From Anaerolineae bacterium (GTDB lineage: Bacteria; Chloroflexota; Anaerolineae; B4-G1; DUEL01): a stretch of 7,412 bases of DNA. Of the stretch, positions 4,375 through 7,412 are shown piece by piece. The stretch's first letter is position 1. Each line of letters begins with the position of its first letter. The notes under the pieces are model-generated. The model was not told the DNA's origin. It worked only from the letters and a program-made list of their open reading frames with translations, and made no database searches. The translations under genes were made by a program, and so were the position numbers. The stretch lies in the NCBI GenBank assembly GCA_016926575.1, contig JAFGOJ010000190.1:1-7412 (forward strand), in the 5' to 3' direction.

Positions 4375-6831
4375 ATGCCAAGCGCGAATAGGGTCGCCGC
4401 ACTGCGGCGTGCTCTGCCGCCTGTCCTGGTCTTCGCCGCGGCTTTCTGCCTCTACGCTGCCACCGCGGCCCCGGGCACGCTTTTCGGCGATCCCTCCGAA
4501 TACCAGTTCATCCCTGCCATCCTGGGCATCGCCCATCCACCGGGGTACGCCTTCTACATCCTATTGGCGAAACTCTGGCAGACGTTGGTGCCGCTGGGAA
4601 CGGTTGCCTTCCGCACCAACCTCCTGGCGGCTGCCGCGGGCGCGTGGGTGGTGACGATGGCGTATCTGGTGGTGAGAGACTGTGGGCTGCGAATTAGGAA
4701 TTGCGAATCAGGAATTGCGGCTGGCGATGCGCCGACCCACGTTTGCCATTCGCCATTCGCCATTCGCAATCTCCCGCCCCTCTTTGCCGCCCTCAGCATC
4801 GCCGTCGCGCCCGATCTGTGGCAGCACGCGATGCACTCTAATGCCCACATCGTCAGCGCGGCGCTGGCTGCCACACACCTGTGGCTGCTGGTGCGCTGGT
4901 GGCGTACGGAGCAAGACCGCTGGCTGTTCGCCTTCGCCGTGACCGTGGGCCTCGCCGCCACGCACCATCCCATCACGTTGATGGGTGTCCCGGCCTACGG
5001 ATTGTTCATTCTTGCCGTGCGGCCCCGCATCTTGCGCCAGTGGCGCACGTTGCTCGCGTTGGTGGCCTGCGCGCTGGTTGGACTCGCGCCGCTGCTCTAC
5101 TACCCGCTGCGCAGCCCCACGGTGCCCTTCGGCCCCACCGATATGCGTACATGGGACGGCTTCGTGCGCCACGTCACCGCGCGCGGATTGCGGGTCAATC
5201 TGTTCCACTTCGGCCCGGCCGACCAGCTCGACCGGGCGCGGGTCTTCTGGTCGCTCCTGCGCCTCCAATTCCCCATCCCCACGCTCCTCCTCAGCGGCGC
5301 GGGCTTCGTCTGGCTCGTCCGGCGCGCCCCGAAACTCGCGCTCCTCAGCGGTGCCTTTCTCCTCGGCCACCTGCTGTTCACCCTCAATACTGTCCAGGAC
5401 GTGATGGCGTACTTGCTGTTACCATTTAGCGCTGTCGCGATGTTGGCGGGCTGTGGGGCAATGGCCGGCGAATTGCGAATTGCGAATGACGAGCAGCGAA
5501 TCGCTTCGCGTCATTCGCAATTCCTAACTCGCAATTCGCAAGTCCTCACGCTTCTGTTCATAGGGCTGCTCTTACCGTGGCCCACGCTGCGCTGCGCCCA
5601 GAACCTCGCGCGGGGCATCTCGCTGCGCGACTTCACCGCTGCCGAGGTGTGGGTGGACGCGGTCCACGCCCGCTTCGACGGGCAAGGCGCGCGCGCGGTG
5701 CTGGTCTCCGATTGGGAGCATCTGACCCCGCTGTGGGTGCACGCCTTTACGCAGGGGGAAACGCTGGCCGAAGAGGACCTGAAGCCGGTCTACGTCACTG
5801 CCGCCAGCCCGTGGGCCGAGTCGGTGTGGGCCAACATCGAGGTCGGCCCGATCTACCTGCCCGACTACCGCCCCGCTGTGCGGGATGCCGGGTTCCGTCT
5901 GCTGCCCGACGGCGACCTCTACCGTGTGGCGCCCCCGCCGGTGACGGACGTCACGCCCGCCCACCCGCTCGACGTGTGGGCCGACGCGCGCGTCCACATC
6001 CTGGGATGTGACCTGCCCAGCGCCACCGTGCGCGCGGGCGAACCGCTGGCGTTGGTGCTGTACCAGAGCGCGCCACAGCCTGTCGCGGATATCTGGATGC
6101 CATACGCCCAACTTGGCCCGCTCGAAGCGCGCTGGACCACCGACAGCCGCCTGCTGACGCCGTACTGGCTACCCGGCGAGGTCGTCGCGGAGCGCTACGA
6201 GATTCCCGTGCCCTTTACCCTGCCCCCCGGCGACTACCCGCTCCGGTTGGGGTACGCCGACCTGAGCGGTGGGCGAGCGTCGCTGCCCCTCTCCACGGGC
6301 GGAACGACGGTGGATCTGGCAACGGTCACCGTGCTGCCTGCCAGAGACGCCCCATCCCACGCGGTGCTGGAACGCGCTGTGGCCAACTTCGACAACCAGG
6401 TGGCGCTGACGACGGCGCGGGCGCGGGCCGGCTGGCAGACGCGCCAGAACACGTGGGACGAACCGCTGGCCGTGCGGGCGGGCCAGCCGCTCCACTTGAC
6501 CCTGACCTGGCGCGCGCTGGCTTCTCCGCGTGCCAGCCAGACGATCTTCATCCACCTGCTCGACGGGTGGGGGCAGCTCGTCTACGGCCACGACTACACG
6601 CCGCTGGGCGGGGCCGCGCCTACGTACTTGTGGTTCCCCAAGTGGCTGCCCGGGCAGACGTTCACCGACCCGTACCGGCTGACGTTCCCAGACGTTCCGC
6701 CCGGAACCTACTGGGTCGAGGTGGGGATGTATGGGATGACTTCCCTTCAGCGCCTTCCTGTGGTAGACTTAACGGGCAATCTGGCCGGCGACCGGGTGAT
6801 CCTGGGGCCGGTTCAGGTGGAAGCCCCCTGA
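4375..6831 (+). CDS. DUF2723 polytopic membrane protein with two C-terminal beta modules
   Basis: An 818-residue protein. The N-terminal part is a multi-pass membrane domain with the DUF2723 hallmark GDPSEYQFIPAILGIAHPPG (residues 38-57), with Asp39/Glu42 in the place of the acidic pair of GT-C mannosyltransferase-like enzymes, and a later HHP (197-199). DUF2723 is related to protein O-mannosyltransferases (TMEM260-like); the donor and target here are unknown. After the last helix (to about residue 404) come about 410 outside-facing residues. These include two similar beta-rich modules (VRAGEPL...WLPGEV and VRAGQPL...WLPGQT), as seen in many Chloroflexota membrane glycosyltransferase-like proteins. 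Two translated heptamer palindromes interrupt loops (about residues 106-133 and 366-390). Start: I chose ATG 4375. A TTG at 4354 overlapping the PPK2 stop would add seven residues; neither has a clear Shine-Dalgarno. Followed 10 bases later by the DUF4446 gene. Confidence 0.85.
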   Translation: MPSANRVAALRRALPPVLVFAAAFCLYAATAAPGTLFGDPSEYQFIPAILGIAHPPGYAFYILLAKLWQTLVPLGTVAFRTNLLAAAAGAWVVTMAYLVVRDCGLRIRNCESGIAAGDAPTHVCHSPFAIRNLPPLFAALSIAVAPDLWQHAMHSNAHIVSAALAATHLWLLVRWWRTEQDRWLFAFAVTVGLAATHHPITLMGVPAYGLFILAVRPRILRQWRTLLALVACALVGLAPLLYYPLRSPTVPFGPTDMRTWDGFVRHVTARGLRVNLFHFGPADQLDRARVFWSLLRLQFPIPTLLLSGAGFVWLVRRAPKLALLSGAFLLGHLLFTLNTVQDVMAYLLLPFSAVAMLAGCGAMAGELRIANDEQRIASRHSQFLTRNSQVLTLLFIGLLLPWPTLRCAQNLARGISLRDFTAAEVWVDAVHARFDGQGARAVLVSDWEHLTPLWVHAFTQGETLAEEDLKPVYVTAASPWAESVWANIEVGPIYLPDYRPAVRDAGFRLLPDGDLYRVAPPPVTDVTPAHPLDVWADARVHILGCDLPSATVRAGEPLALVLYQSAPQPVADIWMPYAQLGPLEARWTTDSRLLTPYWLPGEVVAERYEIPVPFTLPPGDYPLRLGYADLSGGRASLPLSTGGTTVDLATVTVLPARDAPSHAVLERAVANFDNQVALTTARARAGWQTRQNTWDEPLAVRAGQPLHLTLTWRALASPRASQTIFIHLLDGWGQLVYGHDYTPLGGAAPTYLWFPKWLPGQTFTDPYRLTFPDVPPGTYWVEVGMYGMTSLQRLPVVDLTGNLAGDRVILGPVQVEAP
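4691..4772. repeat. Palindromic heptamer array A, inside the DUF2723 gene
   Basis: Four direct heptamers (GAATTAG, GAATTGC, GAATCAG, GAATTGC; 4691-4718) are followed by a 26-base spacer. Four heptamers in inverted orientation then follow (GCCATTC three times, then GCAATCT; 4745-4772). A small GGCG-ATG-CGCC hairpin (4723-4733) lies near the centre. The arms are only imperfectly complementary. The AT-richer composition contrasts with the surrounding gene. It is translated as a polar Arg/Asn/Ser-containing loop (LRIRNCESGIA ... CHSPFAIRNL) between two hydrophobic helices. Confidence 0.8.
5470..5544. repeat. Palindromic heptamer array B, inside the DUF2723 gene
   Basis: Five heptamers (GAATTGC, GAATTGC, GAATGAC, GAGCAGC, GAATCGC; 5470-5504), a 5-base centre (TTCGC) and five inverted heptamers (GTCATTC, GCAATTC, CTAACTC, GCAATTC, GCAAGTC; 5510-5544) make exactly 75 bases, or 25 codons. 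GAATTGCGAATGAC (5477-5490) is a perfect inverted repeat of 5510-5523. GCGAA/TTCGC (5496-5500 with 5505-5509) continues the stem after a 5-base bulge. It is translated as ELRIANDEQRIASRHSQFLT and following residues, in a loop between two hydrophobic segments. Confidence 0.85.
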
Positions 6832-6836
6832 GGAGG
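6831..6836 (+). promoter_or_regulatory. Shine-Dalgarno of the DUF4446 gene overlapping the upstream stop codon
   Basis: The DUF2723 stop TGA (6829-6831) shares its final A with AGGAGG (6831-6836), which is five bases before the ATG at 6842. A ribosome finishing the upstream gene therefore sits on the next gene's binding site, which suggests translational coupling and a common transcript. Confidence 0.75.
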
Positions 6837-6841
6837 AACGT

Positions 6842-7327
6842 ATGGACACAACGCAGTTAATCTGGATCATCGCTGTGACGGTCCTGACGCTGCTGAACAT
6901 CGTGTGGCAGTTCGATTTGCAGACGCGGCAGCGCCGCTTGCGGGAGCAGTACACCCAGCTTCGCGACACCACCGACGGCGTCAATTTGCAGATCAACCTG
7001 GAAGCGCTGATGGCGCAGATCGAGGAGTTGCAGGGGAAGGCGGGGCGGTTGGAAGCGCTGGCGGCCCAGATGCAGACGACCCTCGGCCACACCGTCCAGG
7101 GGTTTGGGATGGTGCGTTTCCAGGCGTTCTCGGGGACCGGCGGGGATCAGAGCTTCGCACTGGCCCTGGTCGACGCGGTGGGCAATGGCATCGTCCTCTC
7201 GGCCCTATATGCACGCGAGGGCACGCGGGTCTACGGCAAGCCGTTGGTGGCGTGGACGTCGACGTACAACATGGGCGACGAAGAGCAGGAGGCCATCGCG
7301 CAGGCGCGCCAGATGCTCACGCCCTGA
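6842..7327 (+). CDS. DUF4446 family protein
   Basis: A 161-residue protein. An N-terminal membrane helix (about residues 5-23, QLIWIIAVTVLTLLNIVW) is followed by a helical, probably coiled-coil stretch (about 26-82, rich in Leu, Gln, Glu and Arg). The conserved DUF4446 core comes next: GMVRFQAFSGTGGDQSFALA (89-108), then GNGIVLSALYAREGTRVYGK (114-133) and a C-terminal EEQEAIAQAR helix. Function is unknown; the topology suggests a membrane-anchored protein with a small soluble domain. The ATG at 6842 has a strong AGGAGG five bases upstream, overlapping the stop of the DUF2723 gene, so it is likely the next cistron of the same transcript. TGA at 7325-7327. Confidence 0.9.
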   Translation: MDTTQLIWIIAVTVLTLLNIVWQFDLQTRQRRLREQYTQLRDTTDGVNLQINLEALMAQIEELQGKAGRLEALAAQMQTTLGHTVQGFGMVRFQAFSGTGGDQSFALALVDAVGNGIVLSALYAREGTRVYGKPLVAWTSTYNMGDEEQEAIAQARQMLTP

Positions 7328-7412
7328 GGGGATTTCGAAGCGGTAGAAACGCGAAAACGCCTTAGAGCGCCCAGACAAGCCGCACACGCGAATGCAAGGC
7401 AATCGCCCGGGG
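7328..7412. other. Non-coding end of the window, no gene seen
   Basis: Eighty-five bases follow the DUF4446 stop. A small imperfect hairpin (7388-7395 with 7399-7406, one A-A mismatch, loop AAG) lies near the edge. There is no T run, so it is not a recognisable terminator within what is visible, and I see no convincing promoter. The hairpin sequence GCGAATGC resembles the heptamers of arrays A and B but is too short to assign. Confidence 0.4.

Noticed and set aside
4708..5370. A 220-residue open frame antisense to the DUF2723 gene
   Set aside because: Low-complexity charged translation with no motif, opposite clear membrane helices. It is a shadow frame.
4691..5544. Heptamer arrays as a CRISPR array
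   Set aside because: The units are 7 bases without spacers and are arranged as inverted arms. There is no 25-40 base repeat with unique spacers and no cas gene.
7388..7406. Short hairpin at the right edge as a terminator or a third heptamer array
   Set aside because: Only an 8-bp imperfect stem with a 3-base loop and no T run, and the window ends right after it. Too little to call.

Overview
The window is GC-rich and densely coded. It most resembles a chromosomal segment of a Chloroflexota (Anaerolineae or Caldilineae-like) bacterium. The suggestion rests on family content: a GlmS of the 'CEGMLSTEFKHGPL' type, a two-TM AmaP-like protein next to scpB, a DUF4332 protein, a class III-like PPK2, and a DUF2723 membrane protein with C-terminal beta modules. 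Heptanucleotide GAATTGC-type repeats add to it. This taxonomic call is inference from remembered families; no marker gene such as rRNA is present.

Layout. (1) At the left edge is the 3' end of glmS on the + strand (to 434). It converges with a 17-bp gap on a CPBP-type membrane protein gene (452-1174, -). (2) The minus strand then carries five genes, read right to left: a VOC protein (3033-3401), an AmaP/Asp23-like membrane protein (2379-3014), ScpB (1848-2375), a DUF4332 helix-hairpin-helix protein (1297-1701) and the CPBP protein. The first three are tightly packed (18-bp and 3-bp gaps) and look like one operon. The last two are separated by gaps of 146 and 122 bp; the 122-bp gap contains a perfect 14-bp-stem palindrome. 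(3) A divergent intergenic region (3402-3557) carries recognisable sigma70-type promoters for both directions. (4) The plus strand then has PPK2 (3558-4361), a DUF2723 polytopic protein (4375-6831) and a DUF4446 protein (6842-7327), closely spaced. The last 85 bases hold no gene that I can see.

How the genes fit together: they are mostly housekeeping or accessory functions, namely amino-sugar synthesis (GlmS), chromosome condensation (ScpB), envelope proteins (AmaP-like, CPBP-like, DUF2723, DUF4446) and polyphosphate-driven nucleotide phosphorylation (PPK2). I see no defence system, CRISPR array, mobile-element transposase or new multi-gene machine.

The most unusual feature is in the DNA. 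Two palindromic arrays of GAATTGC-like heptamers (4691-4772 and 5470-5544) lie inside the DUF2723 coding sequence. Both keep the reading frame open and both are translated in predicted loops between membrane helices. They look like intergenic-type repeat elements domesticated inside a gene. A different palindrome at 1221-1261 may belong to another dispersed repeat family.
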